DNA of 64,000 bases from contig NZ_JAGIOO010000001.1 in NCBI RefSeq assembly GCF_017876755.1, positions 2,666,001 through 2,730,000 on the forward strand, read 5' to 3'. Of the stretch, positions 9,667-17,541 are shown piece by piece. The stretch comes from Crossiella equi (GTDB lineage Bacteria; Actinomycetota; Actinomycetes; Mycobacteriales; Pseudonocardiaceae). The position numbers and the translations under genes are program-made. Positions within the stretch are counted from its first letter, which is position 1. Each line of letters opens with the position of its first letter. Under the pieces are notes generated by a model. It worked only from the letters and a program-made list of their open reading frames with translations. It made no database searches and was not told where the DNA came from.

Positions 9667-10360
9667 CCTGGCCGAGGTCTACGACGCGGTCTACGCCGGG
9701 CGCGGCAAGGACTACGCGGCCGAGGCGGCGCGGGTGCTGGACCTGGCCGGACGGGGCCGGGGCGTGCGGTCGCTGCTGGACGTGGCCTGCGGCACCGGAG
9801 CGCACCTGGAGAGCTTCGCCGCGCTGCTGCCCGAGGTCGTGGGCCTGGAGCTCTCCCCGGACATGGCCGCCGCGGCCCGGCGGCGGCTGCCCGGGGTGCC
9901 GGTGCACGAGGGCGACATGCGCGAGTTCGCGCTCGCTGCCCGCTTCGACGTGGTGACCTGCATGTTCAGCTCGATCGCGTACATGCGCGGCCAGGCCGAG
10001 CTGGACCGGGCGCTCGCGCGGATGGCCGCGCACCTGCGCCCGGGCGGTGTGGTCGTGGTGGAGCCGTGGTGGTTCCCGGAGACCTTCCTGCCCGGCTACG
10101 TGGCCGGGGACGTGGTGACCGCGGGCGGGCGCACACTGGCCCGGGTCTCGCACACCGTGCGCGAGGGCGAGGTCTCGGTGATGAGCGCGCACTACCTGGT
10201 CGCGGAGGCGGACACCGGCGTGCGGCACTTCGCGGTGACGCACGTGAACAGCCTGTTCACCCGTGCGCAGTACGAGACGGCGTTCCGGGCGGCGGGGCTG
10301 TCGGTGGAGTTCCTCAGCGGGGGTCCGTCGGGGCGGGGGCTGTTCCGGGGAACGGCGTGA
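9653..10360 (+). CDS. NDP-aminosugar N,N-dimethyltransferase (DesVI/TylM1/EryCVI type)
   Basis: This class I SAM methyltransferase has 235 residues, the same size as DesVI and TylM1. It starts [25 protein letters not shown]. Motif I is [13 protein letters not shown], followed by [49 protein letters not shown] and the C-terminal GGPSGRGLF. These blocks match DesVI-family enzymes as I remember them, which dimethylate the C-3 amino group of NDP-3-amino-3,6-dideoxyhexoses; SpnS acts similarly on a C-4 amine. It is coupled to the glycosyltransferase upstream and overlaps the end of the convergent SARP gene by 47 bp. Confidence 0.9.
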   Translation: MYEADLAEVYDAVYAGRGKDYAAEAARVLDLAGRGRGVRSLLDVACGTGAHLESFAALLPEVVGLELSPDMAAAARRRLPGVPVHEGDMREFALAARFDVVTCMFSSIAYMRGQAELDRALARMAAHLRPGGVVVVEPWWFPETFLPGYVAGDVVTAGGRTLARVSHTVREGEVSVMSAHYLVAEADTGVRHFAVTHVNSLFTRAQYETAFRAAGLSVEFLSGGPSGRGLFRGTA

Positions 10361-12302
10361 ACGGCGCGACCACCGGCTCCCGCGCCCGCTCGGCCAGCCG
10401 GGCGCGCAGCCGCCGCGCCAGCTCGGGCAGCCCGGCGCGCTCGGCCCGTTCGCACACCGCCAGCGCGACCGCGTGCTCCCCCGGCCCGGCGTGCAGGTGG
10501 TGGCGCACCAGGCGGCCCAGCACCACCTGGTGGTGGCCGGGCGGGTCCTGCGTCCCGGACAGGTCGCGGGCGTAGGCCTGGGTCAGCCCGGACAGGCGCA
10601 GGCGGCCCGGGCACGGGCGCTCGGCCAGGTGCACGGTGCACAGCAGGTCGGCCAGGGCGCTCGTGCGGTCCAGGTCGGTGTCGGCCATCGCGGCCGCGGC
10701 GGTCAGCGCGAGCTCGCGGGCCGGGTGGTGGCCCAGCACGCGGAACAGCGCCGCGGCCTCCTCGGGCAGCGTGCGGTAGGTCCAGGACAGCAGCGTGCGG
10801 ATGCTCGTGCACGCGTCGTCCGGTGCGGCCAGGTGGTGCAGCAGCGTGGGCGCGGCCAGCAGGTCCGGCAGTGCGTGCGTGCCCTCCTCCAGCAGCTCGG
10901 CGGCCAGCCGCAGCGCGACCGGCAGGTGGTCGCAGGCCTGGGCCAGCCGCCGCGCCCGCTCCGGCGGCAGCGGCGGGGACACCAGGTCGGCCAGCAGCGC
11001 CTCGGCCTCGGCCTCCGACATCGGCGGCACGGTCAGGCGGCGGGCGCCGTCCCGGGCGGCCAGGCCCGGCATGCGGTTGCGGCTGGTGACCAGGACCAGG
11101 CAGGTCGGGGAGCCGGGCAGCAGCGGGCGCACCTGGTGCGCGGAGGCCGCGTTGTCCAGCACCAGCAGCAGCCGGCGGCCCGCCACCGCGCTGCGGAACT
11201 GCGCGAGCAGCCGCCCCGGGCTGGTCTCGGCGGGCTGGGACCCGCCCAGCCCGGCCAGCAGGTGGCCGAGCGCCTCGGCCGCGGTCAGCGGGCGCGCGTC
11301 GGCCGCGTAGCCCTCCAGGTCCAGGAACAGCTGGCCGTCCGGGTAGCTCTCGGCCAGCTCGTGCGCCAGCCGCAGCGCCAGCGCGGTCTTGCCCACGCCC
11401 GCCGGGCCGTCCAGCAGCAGCACCGCGCCGGGCTCGGTGCCCAGTGCGCGCAGCCGGGCCAGCTCGCGGGCGCGGCCGGTGAAGGGCGGCACCTCGCGGG
11501 GCAGCTGCGCCGGGGCCGGGCGGCCACCACCGGCCTGGCCGGGGCCGCTGCGCAGGATCTGCTGGTGGCAGCGCTGCAGCTCCACGCTCGGTTCGATGCC
11601 CAGCTCGCGGATCAGCGCCTCGCGGGCCTCCCGGAACTCGGCCAGGGCGTCCGCGCGGCGGCCGCAGCGGTGGAAGGCCAGCATGCGCAGCAGCCGGGGG
11701 CGTTCGCGCAGCGGGTGGCGGCGCACGAGCTCGGCCAGCTCGCCCAGCACCTCGGTCGGGCGGTCGACCTCCAGCAGCATCTCGGCGCGCTGCTCCTGGG
11801 CACCGAACCACAGCTCTTCCAGGCGCCGGCGCTCCTCCTCGGCGAACGGGCCCGGCGTGCCCCCGAACGGGGTGCCGCCCCACAGCGCCCGCACACCGTC
11901 CGATTCGGACAGTGCCAGCCGGACCGCGCCGCGCACGGCCAGCTGGCGCACGCGGTCCAGGCGGTCCTGGAAGACGTGCGTGTCCACCCGGTCCGACGGC
12001 AGCTGCAAGGAGTACCCGGCGGTGTCGCCGACCAGCAGCTCGGCCGGGGCGCGCAGCGCGCGGCGCGGTTCCAGGCTGCGGCGCAGGCGCGCCACGTAGG
12101 TGTAGACGCTGCTCTCCACGGTGGCGGGCGGGCTGGCGCCCCACACCGCCTCGATGAGCTCCTCCCGGCTGACCGCCTGCCCGGTGCGGGCCGCGAGCAC
12201 CGCGAACAGGGCCCGCTGCCTCGGCGGTCCGAGCTCCAGGTCACCGCTCCGCCCCGTCGCGGTGACCTGGCCGAGCAACCGCACCCGGATGGCTGCCTCC
12301 AT
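10314..12302 (-). CDS. SARP/AfsR-type transcriptional activator with NB-ARC ATPase domain, lacking TPRs
   Basis: The N-terminus is an OmpR-like winged helix (RVRLLGQVTA..LELGPPRQRALFAVLAARTGQAVSREELIEAVWG), followed by a bacterial transcriptional activation domain (about residues 95-240) and an NB-ARC ATPase with Walker A (LLDGPAGVGKTALALRLA) and Walker B-like (LLLVLDN). The 662-residue protein ends soon after the ATPase, without the TPR array of full AfsR. The chosen ATG has a GGGGGAG ribosome-binding site; the frame is open further upstream. SARPs activate antibiotic clusters from direct heptamer repeats at promoters. It lies downstream of the 12.4-17.1 kb sugar operon with its own 144-bp leader, and is a likely pathway-specific activator. 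Confidence 0.88.
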   Translation of the reverse strand: MEAAIRVRLLGQVTATGRSGDLELGPPRQRALFAVLAARTGQAVSREELIEAVWGASPPATVESSVYTYVARLRRSLEPRRALRAPAELLVGDTAGYSLQLPSDRVDTHVFQDRLDRVRQLAVRGAVRLALSESDGVRALWGGTPFGGTPGPFAEEERRRLEELWFGAQEQRAEMLLEVDRPTEVLGELAELVRRHPLRERPRLLRMLAFHRCGRRADALAEFREAREALIRELGIEPSVELQRCHQQILRSGPGQAGGGRPAPAQLPREVPPFTGRARELARLRALGTEPGAVLLLDGPAGVGKTALALRLAHELAESYPDGQLFLDLEGYAADARPLTAAEALGHLLAGLGGSQPAETSPGRLLAQFRSAVAGRRLLLVLDNAASAHQVRPLLPGSPTCLVLVTSRNRMPGLAARDGARRLTVPPMSEAEAEALLADLVSPPLPPERARRLAQACDHLPVALRLAAELLEEGTHALPDLLAAPTLLHHLAAPDDACTSIRTLLSWTYRTLPEEAAALFRVLGHHPARELALTAAAAMADTDLDRTSALADLLCTVHLAERPCPGRLRLSGLTQAYARDLSGTQDPPGHHQVVLGRLVRHHLHAGPGEHAVALAVCERAERAGLPELARRLRARLAERAREPVVAPFTPFPGTAPAPTDPR

Positions 12303-12446
12303 GCACACTCCCCCGTCACGGGCCGCCCGCCCAGTGTCAGGTAAAAGCTTGGGAAAGAGTCGTGCAGGAGAAAGTACCAAAAAACCCGGACCCCCGTGGA
12401 GAGTGTGCCTCTTGGGGCAAACGGCGTTCACCAGCGGCATTTCCGG

Positions 12447-13442
12447 CTATTTCTCCCCGTACGCGCGCGCGAGCCGGTGAAAGGCTTCCTTGGGCGTGCG
12501 CGTGCCGTCCGCACCCACCTTGACCACGCCGAAGCTGGCCACGTCGAGGTCCTTGTGCGGCTTGTGGGAATGCCTCAGGAGCTCTTCGACGAACTCGAAG
12601 ACGTAAGCTCCGTGCACCCGTTCGGAGCGAAATAGCTCAATCAGTTGGGCGAGATAATCCGCCTGTTCGGTCTCATTCCGCACCGTCCCGGGCCGGGGCC
12701 GGGCGCCGAAGAACCGCCAGCTGACGACCTCGTCCCCGTTGGCGCCCTCGACGGCCGCGCCGCGGAAGGTGGCGCAGCCGAACTCGGTGATCAGCACCGG
12801 CTTGCCGTGCTTGTGCAGGGCGCGCAGGTCGTCCAGGTAGGTGCGCTGGTTCTCCGCGCTGCGGTAGAGGTTCATGCCGACGAAGTCGAACTCGGTCCAG
12901 TCCACCTCCTCCCACAGCCCGGCGCTGTAGGTGATCCGGCCGCCGAAGCGGGCGCGGGCCACGGACAGCGCACGGTCGAGCAGGCGGCGCAACCGGTGGT
13001 TGAACCAGGGCAGCTGTGTCCACCTCTGCGGCAGCCGCGCCGCGCGGGTCAGCAGGTGGTTGCCGGGCATGGAGCCGCCGACGAACAGCGACAGCTCGCA
13101 GCCGAGGTTGAGCCCGACCTCGGGCCACCGGCGCCGCAACGGTTCCAGGCGGGCCGCGACCTCGGCGAGCACCGCCAGCACGGCGGGCGGTTCCACGTCG
13201 ACCAGCCTCGGCTGCACCCAGGTGACCAGGCCCAGCTCCAGCGCGGTCTCGGCGGCCTGGAGCAGCCGGTCGGTCTTGCCGCCGAAGAGGGTGACCGCGT
13301 TGCAGTGCAACCGGTCGCGGATGACGAGCAGCTCGCGCCGCACCAGCTCCGGACTCCAGGTCCGGCGCGAGAGCAGGTAGCGCCCGTACCGCGTGCCGAC
13401 GTCGTAGTTGATGCCCCGTTCGACGAGGACCGGCCGGTTCAT
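12447..13442 (-). CDS. Clan GH-A-like glycoside hydrolase (TIM barrel)
   Basis: The 331-residue cytoplasmic protein has no signal peptide. Blocks typical of a (beta/alpha)8 hydrolase are visible: VERGINYDVGTRYG, GLVTWVQPRLV, GLNLGCELSLF (possible acid/base Glu), FDFVGMNLYRS, and GKPVLITEFGCATF, whose Glu in ITEFG matches the beta-7 nucleophile position of clan GH-A. I cannot name the exact family. It is the last gene of a tightly coupled sugar operon (4-bp overlap with the preceding glycosyltransferase). It may trim a sugar from an intermediate or product, by analogy with the OleR/DesR reactivation glucosidases, although those are GH3 enzymes and secreted. Confidence 0.65.
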   Translation of the reverse strand: MNRPVLVERGINYDVGTRYGRYLLSRRTWSPELVRRELLVIRDRLHCNAVTLFGGKTDRLLQAAETALELGLVTWVQPRLVDVEPPAVLAVLAEVAARLEPLRRRWPEVGLNLGCELSLFVGGSMPGNHLLTRAARLPQRWTQLPWFNHRLRRLLDRALSVARARFGGRITYSAGLWEEVDWTEFDFVGMNLYRSAENQRTYLDDLRALHKHGKPVLITEFGCATFRGAAVEGANGDEVVSWRFFGARPRPGTVRNETEQADYLAQLIELFRSERVHGAYVFEFVEELLRHSHKPHKDLDVASFGVVKVGADGTRTPKEAFHRLARAYGEK

Positions 13443-14725
13443 GCCACCCCGGTGCAGCCGTCGGCGGCCAGGCGGGCCTCGATCGCGCGCACCACCTCGG
13501 CCGGTCCGGGCATCGCCCGCAGCGTCCCGGCCAGGGCCTCCGCGCCCGCCCGGTAGGACGGTTCGGTGAGCAGCTCGCCGACCGACTTGGTGAGCCCGTC
13601 AGCGGTCACCTCGCCCGGCGGGATGACCAGACCGGCGCCGTGCCGCGGGATGAGCCGGGCCAGCACGGGCTCGTCGAAGACCTTGGGCACCAGCAGCTGC
13701 GGCACCGCGTGCCGGGCCACGGTGAACAGCGTGCCCGGCCCGGCGTGGTTGATCACCACCGAGCAGGTGGGCGCGAGCACGTTGAGGGCGACGAAGGACA
13801 CCAGGCGCACGTTGGCGGGCACCGAGGTGAGCTTGCGCTGCTCGGCCTCGGCGATCGTGGCCACCACCTCGACGTCCAGGTCGGCCAGCGCCTCGAGCAC
13901 GTCGGCCACCGGGACCGCGTACTTGTCGAAGTAGGCCTGCAGCGAGGTGCCCAGGGTCAGGCACACGCGCGGCCGGTCGGGGGCCTTGCGCAGCCACGGC
14001 TCCACGACGGCCTTGCCGTTGTAGGGCACGTACCGCATCGGCAGGTAGTCGTGGTCGGTCGGCAGGTCCAGCCCGGCGTCGGCGCGCAACGAGTCCGGGA
14101 TGCAGTCGATGGAGAACTGGCCGCTGACCAGGTCCTCGTGGAAGCGCACACCGTGGGGCTGGAGGCGGTCGGTGAGCCAGCGGGCCAGCGCGTCCTCGCG
14201 GCCGAAGGCCGAGCGCTGGGCCTTGTGGCGCAGGTAGTGCCCGCGCATGCGCCCGAACAGGTCCACGCTCCACAGCAGCCGCGCGTGCCGGGCCCCGCAC
14301 ACCGCGGCGGCCAGCGAGCCCGCGAAGGTCAGCGGCTCCCAGACGACCAGGTCCGGTCGCCAGTGCTGGGCGAAGGCGATCAGGTCGTCGATCATCGGCT
14401 CGTTGACCACGCGCCACCACCAGTGCACGTTGTCGCGGTAGCCGCTGGTGAGGTAGTCCCAGGTGAGCTCGTCGGCGGGCCGGGTGAAGTCGAACTCCGG
14501 CTCGGTCTCCTCCTCGGGCAGGCTCTGGCTGGCCTGCACGACCGCGCCGAGCTGGTGGTCCTTGCCGACCGGCACCGCGGTCAGGCCGGCGCCGGTGACG
14601 GTGTCCACCATGGACGGTTGCACCGCGACGCGGACCTCGTGGCCCAGGTTCTGGAACTCCCACGCCAGCGGCACCATGCCGAGCAGGTGCGTGCGCTCGG
14701 CGTGCGCGGTGAACAGGACCCTCAT
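13439..14725 (-). CDS. Macrolide-type (GT1/MGT) glycosyltransferase 2, with degenerate donor motif
   Basis: The 428-residue paralogue has the same layout as the other five: MRVLFTAHAERTHLLGMVPLAWEFQNLGHEVRV, then VCLTLGTS and VEVVATIAEAEQ. The donor-binding motif is changed: VVINHAGPGTLFTVARHAVPQLLV carries HAGPGT where the others have HHGGxGS/T. The first Gly of the HGG element is Ala and the next residue is Pro. Activity may be kept or altered. It overlaps the upstream dehydratase gene and the downstream hydrolase gene by 4 bp each, so the four-gene operon is translationally coupled. Confidence 0.9.
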   Translation of the reverse strand: MRVLFTAHAERTHLLGMVPLAWEFQNLGHEVRVAVQPSMVDTVTGAGLTAVPVGKDHQLGAVVQASQSLPEEETEPEFDFTRPADELTWDYLTSGYRDNVHWWWRVVNEPMIDDLIAFAQHWRPDLVVWEPLTFAGSLAAAVCGARHARLLWSVDLFGRMRGHYLRHKAQRSAFGREDALARWLTDRLQPHGVRFHEDLVSGQFSIDCIPDSLRADAGLDLPTDHDYLPMRYVPYNGKAVVEPWLRKAPDRPRVCLTLGTSLQAYFDKYAVPVADVLEALADLDVEVVATIAEAEQRKLTSVPANVRLVSFVALNVLAPTCSVVINHAGPGTLFTVARHAVPQLLVPKVFDEPVLARLIPRHGAGLVIPPGEVTADGLTKSVGELLTEPSYRAGAEALAGTLRAMPGPAEVVRAIEARLAADGCTGVA

Positions 14726-16047
14726 GCCGGACCACCCTTGAGGACGAACTCGCGGATCGTCTCCGCGATGTAGGCGGACATCTCCTCGGTGATGGCCGGG
14801 TAGACCCCGACCCAGAACGTGCCCTCGGTGACCAGGTCGCTGTTGGTGAGCTCGCCGTGCACGCGGTAGTGCCGGTCCTGGTAGGCGGGGTGCCGGACCA
14901 GGTTGCCGCCGAACAGGCCGCGGGTGCTGACCAGTCGCTCCTCCAGGAAGGCCACCAGCTCGCCGCGGGTGAACGGGGCCTCCGGGTCGACGGTGACCAC
15001 GAAGCCGAACCAGCTCGGGTCGGACTTCGGCGTGGGCTCGGGCAGGATGAGCCCGGGCAGGCCGTCCAGCTCGGCGCGCAGGAAGTTCCAGTTGCGGCGG
15101 CGGATGCGGCCGAACTCCTCGAGCCGGTCGAGCTGGCTCAGGCCCAGGGCGGCCTGGAGGTCGGTGGTCTTGAGGTTGTAGCCCACCGCGGAGAAGACGT
15201 ACTTGTGGTCGTAGCCGTGCGGCAGGGTGCCCAGCTGCTGGTCGAAGCGCTTGAAGCAGCGGTTGTCCTCACCGGGCGCGCACCAGCAGTCCCGGCCCCA
15301 GTCCCGCAGCGACTCCACCAGCCGCGCCAGGCCCAGGTCGGAGGTGAGCACGCACCCGCCCTCGCCCATGGTGATGTGGTGCGCCGGGTAGAAGCTGACC
15401 GTGGACAGGTCGCCGAAGGTGCCGGTGAGCCTGCCCTCGTAGGTGGTGCCGACCGCGTCGCAGTTGTCCTCGACGAGGTAGAGCCCGTGCTCGGCGGCCA
15501 GCTCGGCCATCTCCCGCGCCGCGTAGGGGTTGCCGAGCGAGTGGGCGATCATGATGGCCTTGGTGCGCGGCCCGATCGCGGCGGCCACCCGGTCCGGGGT
15601 GGTGTTGTAGGTGCCCAGCTCGATGTCGACGAAGACGGGCACGAGGCCGTTCTGCAGGATCGGGTTGACCGTGGTGGGGAACCCGGCGGCCACCGTGATC
15701 ACCTCATCGCCCGGCCGCAGCTGCTGCTCGCCCATGGCGGGCTGGCACAGGGCGGAGAGCGCGAGCAGGTTCGCCGAGGAGCCCGAGTTGGTCAGATGTG
15801 CCTTGCGCAGCCCGAAGTAGCGGGCGAAACGGCTCTCGAACCGGGTGGAGCTGGTCCCGGCGGCGATGCGCAGGTCCAGGGCCGCCTCGACCAGGGCGAC
15901 CCGGTCCTCGGGCGCCAGGTCCGCGCCGGAGGCGAGGATGCGCGTGCGGCCCGGGACGAAGCCCGGTCCGGTGGTCTGCTCGTGGTAGTCCCGGACCTGG
16001 GCCAGGATCTGCTCCTTCACCACGCTGGTCCGCTCCGCGAGGCTCAT
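14722..16047 (-). CDS. PMP-dependent NDP-4-keto-6-deoxyhexose 3-dehydratase (E1/SpnQ/RfbH type)
   Basis: The 441-residue protein has the fold of PLP aminotransferases (DEVITVAAGFPTTVNP, GLYLVEDNCDAVGTTYEG), but the usual lysine is replaced by His in SFYPAHHITMGEGG. That substitution is the signature of E1-type 3-dehydratases (AscC, RfbH, SpnQ), which use PMP and a reductase to remove the C-3 hydroxyl of NDP-4-keto-6-deoxysugars. C-terminal Cys residues in RDWGRDCWCAPGEDNRC fit the iron-sulfur-binding cysteines of E1. The start follows AGGGGAGCCGACG. No dedicated reductase partner is seen in the window. It is coupled by 4-bp overlaps to the ketoreductase upstream and glycosyltransferase 2 downstream. 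Confidence 0.92.
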   Translation of the reverse strand: MSLAERTSVVKEQILAQVRDYHEQTTGPGFVPGRTRILASGADLAPEDRVALVEAALDLRIAAGTSSTRFESRFARYFGLRKAHLTNSGSSANLLALSALCQPAMGEQQLRPGDEVITVAAGFPTTVNPILQNGLVPVFVDIELGTYNTTPDRVAAAIGPRTKAIMIAHSLGNPYAAREMAELAAEHGLYLVEDNCDAVGTTYEGRLTGTFGDLSTVSFYPAHHITMGEGGCVLTSDLGLARLVESLRDWGRDCWCAPGEDNRCFKRFDQQLGTLPHGYDHKYVFSAVGYNLKTTDLQAALGLSQLDRLEEFGRIRRRNWNFLRAELDGLPGLILPEPTPKSDPSWFGFVVTVDPEAPFTRGELVAFLEERLVSTRGLFGGNLVRHPAYQDRHYRVHGELTNSDLVTEGTFWVGVYPAITEEMSAYIAETIREFVLKGGPA

Positions 16048-17060
16048 CGTCGGCTCCCCTGCTCTGCTCGTGTGGTGGCCAGCGCACGCACCTGGTCGAC
16101 CAGCCGCGCCTGGTGCGTGCTCGCCTGCTCCGGCGGCGCACCGGTGCGCACGGCGTGCGCGAACGCGGTGAGCGTGTTGGCGAACTGGTCGTCGGGTTCC
16201 AGGGACAGGCACTCGGTGTGGTCCTGGCGGTCGATGCGCACGGTGGGCCGGTGGCCGGGCGGCGGGGTGAACACGTGGTCCACCGAGATCCGGCCGAGGC
16301 TGCCGAGCAGCTCGTAGGCCGAGGAGTAGTGGTGCTCCAGGCCGAAGGTGACGTGCGCGGTCACCCCGTCCGGGCGCAGCAGCAGCGCACCGCCGCTGAG
16401 GTCCACGCCGAGCTCGGGGTCCACGCGCAGGCCCGCGCCCACCGCGGTGAGCTCGGGGCCGAGGAAGTGCTGGGCCGCGCGGATCGGGTACCCGGCGACG
16501 TCGTGCAGGGCGCCGCCGCCCAGCCCGGGACGGTAGCGGATGTCCTCCGGCGGCCGGGGCGGGATGGCGAAGACCGAGGAGAAGGACCGCAGCTCCCCGA
16601 TCACGCCCTTCTCCACCAGCTCGGCCACCCGCTGGTGCAGCGAGTGGTGCAGGAACATGTAGTTCTCGCGCAGCACCAGGCCGCGGGCGGCGGCCAGCAC
16701 GGCCAGCGCCCGGGTGTGCTCCTCGCCGGTGGTCATCGGCTTCTCCACCAGCACGTGCTTGCCCGCGCGCAGCGCCCGTTCCACCCACTCCGCGTGCAGC
16801 GCGGCGGGCAGCGGCACGTACACCGCGTCGACGTCCGGCCGGGCCAGCACCTCGGCATATCCCATCACCGGTTCTCCGCCCCACCGGGCGGCGAACTCCT
16901 CCGCTTTCGCCCGAATTCTGCTGCCGATCGCGACGAGCTGAATTCCGGGAATAGCGGACAGTGCGGGCAGTACCCGTTTGGCGGCGACGGCCGCACAGCC
17001 GAGAACGCCCAACCGGAGTGGTGCACCGACAGTCAAATTGTTTTCCGCGAAGGCATGCAT
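16044..17060 (-). CDS. NDP-hexose 3-ketoreductase (Gfo/Idh/MocA family; SpnN/KijD10-like)
   Basis: The 338-residue oxidoreductase has an N-terminal Rossmann motif (RLGVLGCAAVAAKRVLPAL) and the family signature GKHVLVEKPMTTGEEH, followed by a C-terminal beta-sheet domain containing YRPGLGGGALHDVAGYPI. In deoxysugar pathways such enzymes reduce the unstable 3-keto product of the 2,3-dehydratase to give a 2,6-dideoxy-4-keto sugar, and a 2,3-dehydratase is encoded at 23.3 kb. GGGAG five bases before the ATG is a good ribosome-binding site. It is the first gene of the minus-strand operon that continues with 3-dehydratase, glycosyltransferase 2 and glycoside hydrolase, and it diverges from the ACP-like gene with an 88-bp intergenic region. 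Confidence 0.88.
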   Translation of the reverse strand: MHAFAENNLTVGAPLRLGVLGCAAVAAKRVLPALSAIPGIQLVAIGSRIRAKAEEFAARWGGEPVMGYAEVLARPDVDAVYVPLPAALHAEWVERALRAGKHVLVEKPMTTGEEHTRALAVLAAARGLVLRENYMFLHHSLHQRVAELVEKGVIGELRSFSSVFAIPPRPPEDIRYRPGLGGGALHDVAGYPIRAAQHFLGPELTAVGAGLRVDPELGVDLSGGALLLRPDGVTAHVTFGLEHHYSSAYELLGSLGRISVDHVFTPPPGHRPTVRIDRQDHTECLSLEPDDQFANTLTAFAHAVRTGAPPEQASTHQARLVDQVRALATTRAEQGSRR

Positions 17061-17148
17061 AGGCTCCCTTACCGTGGGAAGTCCCGTTCACCGACGATCG
17101 GATACTGACCGGGCTCCACCGAGAGTGTCAAGGAAGGTCGTATTCCCC

Positions 17149-17541
17149 ATGAGCCAATACGAAATCCCCCAGGCACGGGACTTCGATCCGCTGCAGGACT
17201 TCGACCCGACCGGGCAGGGCTACGGCCCCGCCGCCGGGCAGGGCTACCACCCCGAGCGGGAGTGGGCGCGGGACTGGGTGCGGGAGCGCGCCCGGGAGGA
17301 GCTGCACCGGGCCTGGGTGAACTCCACCGGCGGCACCAAGTCGGAGAACGACGCGGTGCTGGACGACATCGAGCAGGGCGTGTTCCTGGAGCTGATGCTG
17401 ACCATCGAGGACCTGGCCGGGCTGACGCTGCTGGCGGTGCTGCACGAGTTCAACGGCACCAGCATCGACGACTTCGTGGAGTTCGTGGTGGGCCGCACCG
17501 AGGAGATCTACGAGGAGCCGGAGGCGGAGGCGGAGGCCTGA
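17149..17541 (+). CDS. ACP-like small protein lacking the phosphopantetheine serine
   Basis: The 130-residue acidic protein starts with a Gly/Tyr-rich segment (RDFDPLQDFDPTGQGYGP). Its C-terminal ~70 residues align without gaps to the cluster's ACP at 33.8 kb: LMLTIEDLAGLTLLAVLHEF-NGTSIDDFVEFVV here against LILSLEDCFQVSLLEEMPAF-EGRSFAELAEFLL there. In that alignment the ACP sequence LDSF corresponds to IEQG, so the carrier Ser is replaced by Gln. It therefore cannot carry a phosphopantetheine arm in the normal way; a docking, scaffold or regulatory role is inference. AAGGAAGG precedes the ATG. A 34-bp convergent overlap joins it to glycosyltransferase 3. Confidence 0.6.
   Translation: MSQYEIPQARDFDPLQDFDPTGQGYGPAAGQGYHPEREWARDWVRERAREELHRAWVNSTGGTKSENDAVLDDIEQGVFLELMLTIEDLAGLTLLAVLHEFNGTSIDDFVEFVVGRTEEIYEEPEAEAEA

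Noticed and set aside
14722-16047. Annotation as an ordinary sugar aminotransferase.
   Set aside because: The PLP lysine is replaced by His (YPAHHIT), diagnostic of E1-type 3-dehydratases.
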